31,510 bases of DNA from a virus. Positions 23,357 through 30,873 of this stretch are shown here, piece after piece. The DNA lies in the IMG/VR virus record IMGVR_UViG_3300025543_000126, positions 1 to 31,510 of that record. One strand, 5' to 3'. The translations under genes were made by a program, and so were the position numbers. Each line of letters starts with the position of its first letter. Position 1 is the first letter of the stretch. Below the pieces are notes generated by a model. That model saw only the letters and a program-made list of their open reading frames with translations, was not told where the DNA came from and made no database searches.

Positions 23357-24517
23357 TTATTTTCTAGTTTTTATTCCAAATTTAGAAGAACTACCAGACT
23401 TAATTGACTTCACTGTCCAGCCATTAGGCGGCTTAACATTTTCATGGGCTCCTCGAGGATTCATGTCAATATTCTTTGCCTTTTGCATACTGGACTTCAT
23501 AGCATCGGATTTTCCTTGCTCATAAAAGTGATTAGCAATTTTATCTGCATTCATAGCTGTAAATAAAGACTTGTGATAACCTGCTGCGTCGCTCATTTCA
23601 TTTTTATCGTTCAAGAACTTCTTGACCAAATTATTGATGTCGCTTTGGGTGTCTTTTACCTGATCTGCATTGTTTACTTTAAAACGGAATTTCTTTTCTC
23701 CAACGTTGAAATCAAAACCTTTGAAATCATTAGAAAACAGACTCTCTGTTTTGTTCTTAAATGTAGATACCTGACTTTCAGCTATTTTAGTTGCTTCTTC
23801 ATTTTCTTGTGTATAACGGTTGAAGAATTCTACCGCTTTTGCTTGTTCTGGATTTAATTTAGATCCAGCTTTTATTTCGTCGTAATACCTAGTCTTTAAT
23901 CCATCTAGGTGATTTTTAGCTTTTGAAAGCTCTTCTCTTTTACTTATTTTCTTTCTACGTATATCTCTTTCTTCATCTATGTCCTCATCAAATGAAAAGT
24001 TATCTTCCATTAAGAAATCAATATCCTCTTTATCTAAATGAGGTCTTGTACTTTCGTAATACTCTCTAAGCAATTGGTTCTCGTTTAAAGAAGAGTAATC
24101 TGTATTTAATTTTACGTAATCTTCTAAACTTCCGCCTGTGTCATTCATGAACTCGACAACTTTTTGAATATTGTCAGGTAGTTCAACTCCCGATTCTTTT
24201 GCTTCCGCTACAGCTTCCACTACATCTTCTGCTAGCTGCTCCGTAACCTCTTGAACCTCTTCATCTGTTATTTCTTCAATATAAGATTCTGGTTCTTGGG
24301 GTAATTCTTGAGTCGGCGCTTCTGGTGTTTCAGTTACTTCTTCAGTTTCAGTTGATTCATTTACTACTGTTTCTGGTTCTGGAACACTTTCTTCTTGAGG
24401 TTTATTAAGGTCGCTTAAATTAACTTTAATAACACCATCTTCGAATGACATAGGATTAGCATCCTCTGTTTTAGCTACTTCCACTTCAGGACTAGCTTGT
24501 TCTAATTGTTCTTCCAT
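23357..24517 (-). CDS. Scaffolding protein
   Basis: A 386-aa, highly charged protein between the portal and capsid genes, the usual place for a scaffold. Residues 1-110 are very acidic with Glu/Thr/Pro/Val repeats (ESTETEEVTETPEAPTQELP), and look disordered. Residues 115-300 are predicted mainly helical (DNIQKVVEFMNDTGGSLEDY; RRKKISKREELSKAKNHLDG), with an acidic DEDIDEERDIRRKK patch. The C-terminus is basic (SIKSGSSSKFGIKTRK), matching scaffolds that use a basic tail to hold the capsid protein. No protease motif was seen. Similar proteins in marine phages are annotated as scaffold or head-associated. Confidence 0.72.
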   Translation of the reverse strand: MEEQLEQASPEVEVAKTEDANPMSFEDGVIKVNLSDLNKPQEESVPEPETVVNESTETEEVTETPEAPTQELPQEPESYIEEITDEEVQEVTEQLAEDVVEAVAEAKESGVELPDNIQKVVEFMNDTGGSLEDYVKLNTDYSSLNENQLLREYYESTRPHLDKEDIDFLMEDNFSFDEDIDEERDIRRKKISKREELSKAKNHLDGLKTRYYDEIKAGSKLNPEQAKAVEFFNRYTQENEEATKIAESQVSTFKNKTESLFSNDFKGFDFNVGEKKFRFKVNNADQVKDTQSDINNLVKKFLNDKNEMSDAAGYHKSLFTAMNADKIANHFYEQGKSDAMKSSMQKAKNIDMNPRGAHENVKPPNGWTVKSIKSGSSSKFGIKTRK

Positions 24518-24549
24518 GATAAAATATTATATAATTGTTACTATTATTA

Positions 24550-26976
24550 TTACTTAGGGTCGAAGGAACCTAAGCCGAAATCACCGCTAAGTATATCGTT
24601 TCCTGAGGATTCAAAGTTTTTAGGCGGTAAACTGTTTTGTCTTTGATCTATTAATTCGCTTTGTTGTGTTGCTTGTAATTTAGTTCTTTCGTCTTTTCTG
24701 TCTTCTTTATCTGTTACTTCTGTCTTACGATTGTTGACTTCTATGCCTTTTAATTGCATATTCATTTCAAATTCTAATTGCATAAGCTCTTTCTTTAATG
24801 TAGCTTCTTTCATTAGTTTTTGATCAGCAATACCAGCTTTAACATTTTCTAATTCTATTTTTTGTTGTGTAATAGCTTGATTTTTTTGAACCTCAGCTTG
24901 AGCTGCTACTTGTTGAGCTTGAGCGTTAGCGTCGGATTGAGCTTTTATATTTTCTTGTTGAATTTCTTGATCACGCTTTTGTTTTTCTACTCTTCTTATT
25001 TTCAGTAATTGATTAGCTAGTTTTAAGTTTTTAATCTCTCTAAGATCAATTGCGTCAGATAAATCAATAAGCCCACTTTGAACAGCTGCTTGTATGTTGT
25101 TTTCTAAAACAGCTTTTTGCTCTTCATCTGGCTGTAGTTCTATAAAAATACCAAAGTCATACAAGTGAAGATTCTTCATCTCTTCTAATACAGCAACGTT
25201 TTGATTACCTATTTTGTGAATAAAAGCTTCTTTAGTTGGAGAGTATTCTATTATATCTGAAATTCTTAAAGATAAACCTTCGCATAAATCGGCTGTTAAA
25301 AACAAACTACCATCTAATATATGCCTTGTAGCTACATTAGAATTTGCTGCAGCTATTTTTTGAACACCAACTAATGCTCTAGAATCCGGAGTGCTTCCAT
25401 CTCTGGCTTCATTAAGCCCGGTTACATCACGGATCATTTGCATGTAGTAATTATAGTTACCTATAAGACTTTGCATTTTCCCACCACCTGAGCCAGTTGA
25501 TATTTCTTGAATAGGTACTTTTCCTGGATTCATATCTCCATCTTGTGTAAACGATCTACCAATTACAGAACCTGTTTGAAAAAACATATTTAATGCTTCT
25601 TGTGGATTGTAATTTGTACCATTACCTAAATCAACTTCAGCTAAACCATCTGCGTCAAGATATACTCCATCAGGAACCATTCTAGACATTACCTGCTGTA
25701 ATTTTAAATGTGTTAACTGAATCATATCAGCAAAACCTGTTATACGCGAAACAATGCTCTCTATTCTGCCTTTATACATTCTAGGTGCAACAATACTATA
25801 ATTCATTTTGGTTTTAGTATAATCGCTTTTAGGGCGTATCATATTTTTAGCCATCTCCCATTTAAGCATTTTGCCACCTACAATCTTTACCCCTTCATAT
25901 AATACTTCTAACGACTGAGATAATTTTGATATACCATATTCCTCGTACATTTCTTCAGGAGGATTAAACTCATCTGTTTTAGGTATTATCTTAGAAGCTC
26001 CAGTAGCTGTTTCTTTTACTTTGTATACTTCGTTTGTGAAAGTTTTGTAATTAAAGTATAATACTTGAATAGTATTAGAATCGTCTTCGTCATTGTTGTT
26101 TATAGTTCTATTATAAAAACCGCTATTACTTACAGACTGGCTTGCGATTTCTTTTAAATCATCATTTGTTAACCAAGGGAATTCTTTTTTAAGTTCATTT
26201 AAGTGAACAGACTTAACTTCTCCTACGTAATATATATCGTCAAAATAAGGTGAATCAGTATATGACCAAACTAGATTAACTGGATCTACATATTCTACCT
26301 TAGCTCCTTCTGCTTTTGTAAAAGTATTTTTTACTGCACCTATACCTATTGTGGTTATATCGTAATTACTCCTTCTCTTTATAAGATCATACTTATTACC
26401 ATCTAACAATACATTTAAAGCTTGTTCTTCAGCTAACTCAACTTGTTGCTTGTAGCTAAGCTGCATATGCACATCTAATTCTTCTTTGTTTTTTGGTAAT
26501 GTTTCTGGATCGTTTTCAAATAGATTAACTCCAAACTCAGCTTCTGCGAATTCATTTAACTCTTTAGTCTGCATATCTCTAATAAGAGACTCCATATACT
26601 TAGTCCTTTTGTTTACTCCATAAGGATCCTGCGAGTATGCTTTTATATCAAATTGTCTATCTGAAATACCATTAACAACTATATCTACGAATTTAGGTAT
26701 AATAGGTACTGGTTTCCAGTCTAAGTTTAAATAAGATAAATCACCATTTATAGATAACTCATCTTTGTATTTTTGAATGCTTTGTTCTCCTCTAGCATAC
26801 AGTCTTAGATTATGAAAAGATACTTGGTTGCTTTTAAAACGGCTATTGCCATTATCATTATTAAACCATTCTCTTTCGATAGCTCTACCGACTGTTGTTC
26901 CGTATTCTAGTGATTGCTTTTCTTGATCACTAGCTATTTGACTTGGAAAATAACTTGTTATAACTGACTCAGCCAT
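24550..26976 (-). CDS. Portal protein
   Basis: An 808-aa protein directly after the large terminase. It has portal-like order: an N-terminal alpha/beta region (ESLIRDMQ, QQVELAEEQALNVLLDGNKY), a beta core (TTIGIGAVKNTFTKAEGAKVEYVDP), a stem/crown-like region and the segment MQMIRDVTGLNEARDGSTPDSRALVGVQKIA (residues 512-541; quoted in two parts by family memory as xxIRDVTGxNE and RALVGVQK), which recurs in portals of crAss-like and marine phages. Residues about 650-775 form a long Gln/Ala/Glu/Lys coiled coil (KAQSDANAQAQQVAAQAEVQ), probably the barrel extending into the head. It starts 4 bases after TerL stops and has a textbook A-rich leader (AAAAATAAAAAT). Confidence 0.88.
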   Translation of the reverse strand: MAESVITSYFPSQIASDQEKQSLEYGTTVGRAIEREWFNNDNGNSRFKSNQVSFHNLRLYARGEQSIQKYKDELSINGDLSYLNLDWKPVPIIPKFVDIVVNGISDRQFDIKAYSQDPYGVNKRTKYMESLIRDMQTKELNEFAEAEFGVNLFENDPETLPKNKEELDVHMQLSYKQQVELAEEQALNVLLDGNKYDLIKRRSNYDITTIGIGAVKNTFTKAEGAKVEYVDPVNLVWSYTDSPYFDDIYYVGEVKSVHLNELKKEFPWLTNDDLKEIASQSVSNSGFYNRTINNNDEDDSNTIQVLYFNYKTFTNEVYKVKETATGASKIIPKTDEFNPPEEMYEEYGISKLSQSLEVLYEGVKIVGGKMLKWEMAKNMIRPKSDYTKTKMNYSIVAPRMYKGRIESIVSRITGFADMIQLTHLKLQQVMSRMVPDGVYLDADGLAEVDLGNGTNYNPQEALNMFFQTGSVIGRSFTQDGDMNPGKVPIQEISTGSGGGKMQSLIGNYNYYMQMIRDVTGLNEARDGSTPDSRALVGVQKIAAANSNVATRHILDGSLFLTADLCEGLSLRISDIIEYSPTKEAFIHKIGNQNVAVLEEMKNLHLYDFGIFIELQPDEEQKAVLENNIQAAVQSGLIDLSDAIDLREIKNLKLANQLLKIRRVEKQKRDQEIQQENIKAQSDANAQAQQVAAQAEVQKNQAITQQKIELENVKAGIADQKLMKEATLKKELMQLEFEMNMQLKGIEVNNRKTEVTDKEDRKDERTKLQATQQSELIDQRQNSLPPKNFESSGNDILSGDFGLGSFDPK

Positions 26977-26980
26977 ATTT

Positions 26981-29194
26981 TTATTTTTCTATTAATTTTG
27001 AAAATCCACCAGAATTAGTGTATTTAGCTATTTTTAAACTTATTTTATTTTTTTCTACATTAGGTCTTGGGTGATATAAATGTCTATTACAAGCCATTAT
27101 AGCTAACCCTGAACTTATAGCAGCATCAAACTTTGTTCTTTTGTTTATATCAAAACCAGCCCAATCATTCAAGGTGGTGTTAAAATACATTGCACCATAC
27201 TGACCATCCTCTTGCAAACCAACATGCTTATCTATATATGTTTCTATAGCTGCAGCGTGAGCTTGTTTTATGTCTTCACTTGAGTTAGGCATTCCTCCTA
27301 TTTCTTTTTCTGTAACCGATAATTTATTCCATATCTTATCAGGTCTATTCATTGAATACCCTCTATAACCTCTTCTTTTAAAATAATATAATAATCTAGG
27401 CTTGTTGTTTTCTGCCAATATAGGCATACCGTAAAATATACATGCCATTAGTACATCTTCAAAAAATATTTCAGCAGTTTGGGGTCTAGCAATATATTCT
27501 AAAAAAAATGTATTAGCAGGAGCATCCTCCATACTAAATTTAGTTAAACCGTGCAAAGCTCCTTTTGAACCGTGACCATCTGTTGTACCTGATATATCGT
27601 AGCTATCACAACCGAAAGCTCCCATATGCTCATTACCTGGGCTCTTTAAACCTTTATTAACAATTTGTCTATTTTGCAAAGCTGTACTAGGTACCCAAGA
27701 AACTTTAAATCTACCGTTAGGATTAGGAGTATATATAACTGTTGAATCTTTTATTCCGTTAGCCCATTGAAAACTACCAGTTGTTAATACATTCGTATTA
27801 CCTAAATCTTCGTTGTAATCTATTTGTTCATATATTTTTGCTAAATTAAATATACTGTTTTTAGCTTCATCCCTAAATGCGTGTTCTTCTGTGCGTGGGA
27901 ATTGCCTGTAGAATTCATTTAAAGCGTCCTGGTCACCTTTTAATCCTTCCGCTTCATTATCCCAGTGCTGTATAACTCCAACGTCTATAATGTCGCCTAA
28001 TGGCCCCGTTGTTATTTCTTTAGGAGTATTAAAAACAGGGTATCCATATTCATCAATAAACCCTTCGTAATTCCATTCCATTGGGATAAATAAAGAATAT
28101 AAACCTGATGCAGTTTGACCGTTTTTATTTCTTTTTGAAACGTTTGAGTTGTTATATAGTTTTTTAAAATTAGAACCTCCTTTGTCCAAAGCATTTGATG
28201 TTGAACCCATCATACACTTACCTATAATTCTAGAACCTAGTCTTAAACATGTTTTGGTAACTCTCCAGTTATTTAATATGTTATCAGGCCTTTCCCATTT
28301 ACCACTCTCATCATGTACTAATAGTCTAAGCTTTTCACCATCATAAGAATTATCTCCCGTATTTTTCCAGTCAATAGTTGTATCTAGCCCTTCTAATACC
28401 TCTGTGCTTTTTTTAGCTTGTATCGATTTTCTCGTAAGCCTAGATGCCGGTATCCTATATGCAAGTTCGGTTTTTGGTCTATCCATACCGTCTTGTATAG
28501 GTTTGAAGAAAAATGGGTAGTTAACTGAGATTGGTACAACTTTATCGGTAAACATTTTCTTTGCATCCGATCCAGACTTTGATAGTATTCCAAATCTAGC
28601 GTCACTTGAGATGGTTGCCATATTAACTGTTTCTCCTGATGCCATGAATGAAAATCCAGAACGTCTGTTTTTAAGGTAAGACATTCCGTAACATCTACTG
28701 TCTGCTTTACAAGCTTCCCAGAATATATAGAATAATCTGTTCGCTTCCCTAAAGTCTGCGTTCCCAACGTCAATCTTAGACCATTGCAGGTACATAAAAT
28801 GAGTACCAGTGATGTAAGTAGCCACGTTCTTGTTATTGAACCAATGACCTTCTTCTCTTCTTTTAAATTGTTCATCTATATACCCCTCCCATTTATTTTG
28901 AAAATCTTCAGGATATTCTCTCCAATCAAATATACTAGTTATTGATTTTAGTTCTTTAGGATATTCTTCAACTTTCCACTTGTTATTAGTTTTGTCTATT
29001 TTAGCAGGCGCTTTAGGTAAAGCAATCTTTAGGTTTTGTATGTTATATATTTCACCTATTTGACCTGTTTTGCTAATGACAACAATATCGTGTTCTTTAT
29101 CATAACCGTACTTCCACTTTCTAGATTTATTCATTCTAGATATAGTGTTTTTCCTTATAGGAGTTACAATACTATATAAAGTTTGAACGTACAT
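26981..29194 (-). CDS. terL: Terminase large subunit (TerL)
   Basis: The DNA-packaging motor ATPase and nuclease, 737 aa. The ATPase part has a Walker A-like loop at residues 175-182 (KNRRSGFS), a Walker B at 291-297 (LLVHDES, with D295 and E296) and a coupling-type motif STSN at 331-334. The region GLYSLFIPMEWNYEGFIDEY (364-383) matches the usual TerL segment after the ATPase core. The nuclease domain has the three acidic positions of the RNase H fold: D530/D533 (GCDSYDISG), E595 (PILAEN) and D690 (KRTKFDAAISSGLA). The Walker A loop lacks the standard Gly-Lys-Ser/Thr ending. The start overlaps the stop of the previous gene (TAATG), implying translational coupling. The overall pattern is like TerL of crAss-like and marine flavophages. 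Confidence 0.94.
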   Translation of the reverse strand: MYVQTLYSIVTPIRKNTISRMNKSRKWKYGYDKEHDIVVISKTGQIGEIYNIQNLKIALPKAPAKIDKTNNKWKVEEYPKELKSITSIFDWREYPEDFQNKWEGYIDEQFKRREEGHWFNNKNVATYITGTHFMYLQWSKIDVGNADFREANRLFYIFWEACKADSRCYGMSYLKNRRSGFSFMASGETVNMATISSDARFGILSKSGSDAKKMFTDKVVPISVNYPFFFKPIQDGMDRPKTELAYRIPASRLTRKSIQAKKSTEVLEGLDTTIDWKNTGDNSYDGEKLRLLVHDESGKWERPDNILNNWRVTKTCLRLGSRIIGKCMMGSTSNALDKGGSNFKKLYNNSNVSKRNKNGQTASGLYSLFIPMEWNYEGFIDEYGYPVFNTPKEITTGPLGDIIDVGVIQHWDNEAEGLKGDQDALNEFYRQFPRTEEHAFRDEAKNSIFNLAKIYEQIDYNEDLGNTNVLTTGSFQWANGIKDSTVIYTPNPNGRFKVSWVPSTALQNRQIVNKGLKSPGNEHMGAFGCDSYDISGTTDGHGSKGALHGLTKFSMEDAPANTFFLEYIARPQTAEIFFEDVLMACIFYGMPILAENNKPRLLYYFKRRGYRGYSMNRPDKIWNKLSVTEKEIGGMPNSSEDIKQAHAAAIETYIDKHVGLQEDGQYGAMYFNTTLNDWAGFDINKRTKFDAAISSGLAIMACNRHLYHPRPNVEKNKISLKIAKYTNSGGFSKLIEK

Positions 29195-29469
29195 TACTTA
29201 GATCTTTTTTCTGCAAACCCTTTAAAAGCTTTTTTCACATCCTCTTCTTTGGGTTTGTTGTCAAGCATATCCTCTTCTTCTTTTATTCTATTTAAGATTT
29301 CAAAAGCATCAAATATAGCTAGTTTTTTAGTAGCCGCAGCGTTTTTAAGTTTATCAGCAGTTAAATCATCTTCAGAGTCAACAATAGCCTCTTTAGCTAC
29401 TTTAATTAACTCCTCGACTGCTTTATGTCCAGCTTGGATTATACTCCTCTTCGTTTCCTTTATATTCAT
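29194..29469 (-). CDS. Putative small terminase subunit (TerS)
   Basis: A 91-aa helical protein. The start at 29469 (MNIKETKRSIIQAGHKAVEE) is preferred to an in-frame ATG at 29532 because it reduces the overlap with the upstream gene from 110 to 47 bases. It has long helices (AVEELIKVAKEAIVDSEDDL; LKNAAATKKLAIFDAFEILN) and a charged tail, matching small terminase subunits in size and helical content. It is fused by TAATG overlap to TerL, the expected partner. The segment DxLxADxLKNAAATKKLAIFDAFEIL is one I recall as conserved in marine phages next to TerL. No clear helix-turn-helix was identified, so the role is inferred from context. Confidence 0.62.
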   Translation of the reverse strand: MNIKETKRSIIQAGHKAVEELIKVAKEAIVDSEDDLTADKLKNAAATKKLAIFDAFEILNRIKEEEDMLDNKPKEEDVKKAFKGFAEKRSK

Positions 29470-30013
29470 ATTTAATTGTGATTGAATTAGTGGGTACTCT
29501 ATAAAGTCTGTTTTTTCCAATAACAAACTCATATTCTGCCCCGGGTCTAAACCCTACTAAATTACCTTTGTCTAAATCTTTAAGACTTGGGTCTTTAAAA
29601 TATAATATACCGATAGCTGGTTTTTCTGAGTCCATTGAAAAAACTTTAGTTTCTTTTATAGGCTTAACAAAATTAAACCCTTTACAGCTATGCCAGTCTT
29701 CGTTTCTTTTATAAGCAAATACTTGATCTTCATTTACAAAATAAACGCCATCCTCGTAGTATGACTTACTATTTTTTTCAACACCTCTTATATCTTTAAA
29801 TCTACGAAATACATTGTGATGAACTATAATTTCATCTCCCACTTTTATGTCTGTTTTTATCGCAGAAGGAACTGCTATTACTTTAGCAATTCTATTTGAG
29901 TAGTTATGGTTTTGTAGTTCAGTGTTTAATAAAAGAGTATTGCCGTCAATTTTTTTTACATTATTATATCTTTCACCAACAGGTTTTACGATAAAATTAT
30001 ATAAAGCTTTCAT
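29423..30013 (-). CDS. Two-domain GroES (Cpn10)-like protein
   Basis: A 196-aa protein that reads as two copies of the GroES fold. Domain 1 (residues 1-102) has MKALYNFIVKPVGE, a flexible Asn-rich stretch (23-41) where GroES has its mobile loop, RIAKVIAVPS, and DIKVGDEIIVHHN, matching the GroES core KVGDxVIxxx. It ends in NEDQVFAY, comparable to the xxxDILA segment. Domain 2 (about 113-186) repeats this: FNFVKPIKE, PAIGILYFKD, KGNLVGFRPGAEYEFVI, LYRVPTNSITIKY. The ending is NPSWT. Such a protein could act as a phage co-chaperonin with host GroEL for capsid folding, as T4 gp31 does. The similarity is by eye; an unrelated beta-barrel is the alternative. It overlaps the TerS candidate by 47 bases and follows the previous gene with a TAATG overlap. 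Confidence 0.65.
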   Translation of the reverse strand: MKALYNFIVKPVGERYNNVKKIDGNTLLLNTELQNHNYSNRIAKVIAVPSAIKTDIKVGDEIIVHHNVFRRFKDIRGVEKNSKSYYEDGVYFVNEDQVFAYKRNEDWHSCKGFNFVKPIKETKVFSMDSEKPAIGILYFKDPSLKDLDKGNLVGFRPGAEYEFVIGKNRLYRVPTNSITIKYEYKGNEEEYNPSWT

Positions 30014-30225
30014 TAATATTCTAAATTGTATTCAACAGCTACAGCCATGTTTTTATTGAAGTCTTTCCAAGGCATCAACTCATTACCTTTTTCAATGTAT
30101 ATAGAAAACTTATCATCTTCTTCTATTATATTTCTTATAATGTGACCTCCGTAAACCTCTTGTCCAACAGAGTAGTGCATGGCGTCGGTTTTATAGTCGC
30201 GTCCAATACTTATTTTTCTAATCAT
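30013..30225 (-). CDS. Small conserved phage protein, 70 aa
   Basis: A 70-aa mixed-charge protein with MIRKISIGRDYKTDAMHYSV, then GQEVYGGHIIRNII, and MPWKDFNKNMAVAVEYNLE. I recognise the layout (MIRxISIGxDYKxxAMHYxVGQEV, W-K-x-F-N near the end) as a recurrent short protein in marine phage genomes, without known function. It overlaps the upstream coiled-coil gene by 8 bases and the GroES-like gene by one base, so the four genes before TerL form one tightly coupled unit. Confidence 0.72.
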   Translation of the reverse strand: MIRKISIGRDYKTDAMHYSVGQEVYGGHIIRNIIEEDDKFSIYIEKGNELMPWKDFNKNMAVAVEYNLEY

Positions 30226-30454
30226 TAGACTCTCCTTCTGTTATTTCACCAGTAGTAATATCCACTTTAACTTTTCCATAAGCTTCCTCTAATTCTTTTT
30301 GGATTTCAGCTAATGAGTTATTGGCATCCACTGTTAGATGCAGTAGCTCGTGTTTTTGAATTTCGATATTACCTATCTCGTTTTTAATTTGATTTACTTT
30401 AGTAACTGCTTCTTGTAATTTAGCTAGTTCTTCTTTTTTTAAAGTTTTACTCAT
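30218..30454 (-). CDS. Small coiled-coil protein, 78 aa
   Basis: A 78-aa helical protein. Two helices (KEELAKLQEAVTKVNQIKNE and IEIQKHELLHLTVDANNSLA) separated by a short loop resemble a prefoldin-like hairpin. The tail KVKVDITTGEITEGES is a short beta end. The arrangement 'x-L-Q-K-H-E-L-L-H' followed by 'GKVxVxIxxGxIT' recurs in marine phages in my memory. It opens the four-gene unit leading to TerL, preceded by a 60-base AT-rich gap. Function unknown; a structural or chaperone-like role is possible but unproven. Confidence 0.7.
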   Translation of the reverse strand: MSKTLKKEELAKLQEAVTKVNQIKNEIGNIEIQKHELLHLTVDANNSLAEIQKELEEAYGKVKVDITTGEITEGESND

Positions 30455-30514
30455 TTTATTTGATTTAATTGTTATTACTTGTATTATTAATTACGTATTA
30501 TCGTTAATTACTTA
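30455..30514. other. AT-rich gap before the packaging genes, possible promoter region
   Basis: A 60-base, strongly AT-rich gap between the 118-aa gene and the coiled-coil gene. It contains repeated TAATTA/ATTAAT words and imperfect dyads. No clear Bacteroidetes promoter (TTTG at -33 with TAnnTTTG at -7) can be read on the - strand. It is the largest gap upstream of the packaging genes, so a promoter or weak terminator could be here, but nothing firm is visible. Confidence 0.3.
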
Positions 30515-30871
30515 TTAGAATTTTAAATCTTGATATTTAAGACCTAAAAATCCGTGTATTCCTTCACTGTTTATATCAACTTCAAAAGTTTTCCAACCAT
30601 ATGGATGATCCACTGAACCGTCTTCATCTTCTTCTAAATCTCTCCAAAGTACATCTACTAAAAAACCTTCTCCGAATACTGTTTCAGATATTACTTCTTC
30701 TCCATCATAAACTGCTTCTTCTAAAACCTCATAACCAAGTTTTGTTATAGTATGTTTATGTGTTGGATAGTTGTTACCGTTTTCATCTTGTGCTATTCCT
30801 AAACCTTCTATTTTAGATTCAGCTTGCTCTCTTCCGTAACCAAATCTATATTTTCCTATATGTAGTCCCAT
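30515..30871 (-). CDS. Conserved phage protein next to the lectin-like gene, 118 aa
   Basis: A 118-aa acidic protein starting at the ATG at 30871, two bases after the stop of the lectin-like gene; a further upstream in-frame ATG at 30934 would overlap that gene and encode a non-conserved RSSIQRSINRCRIN extension. Segments MGLHIGKYRFGYG, NGNNYPTHKHTITKLGYEVL, FLVDVLWRDLEEDEDGSVDH and HPYGWKTFEVDINSEGIHGF are reminiscent of a small marine phage family found next to tail-fibre or lectin genes. It could be a chaperone or trimerisation partner of the lectin-like protein. No enzymatic motif was seen. Confidence 0.7.
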   Translation of the reverse strand: MGLHIGKYRFGYGREQAESKIEGLGIAQDENGNNYPTHKHTITKLGYEVLEEAVYDGEEVISETVFGEGFLVDVLWRDLEEDEDGSVDHPYGWKTFEVDINSEGIHGFLGLKYQDLKF

Positions 30872-30873
30872 AA

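Noticed and set aside
28012-28875. Two - strand frames inside terL
   Set aside because: Out-of-frame shadows; TerL has all expected motifs across this region.
29183-29485. + strand frame opposite the TerS candidate
   Set aside because: Ser/Phe-rich antisense shadow of a conserved helical protein.
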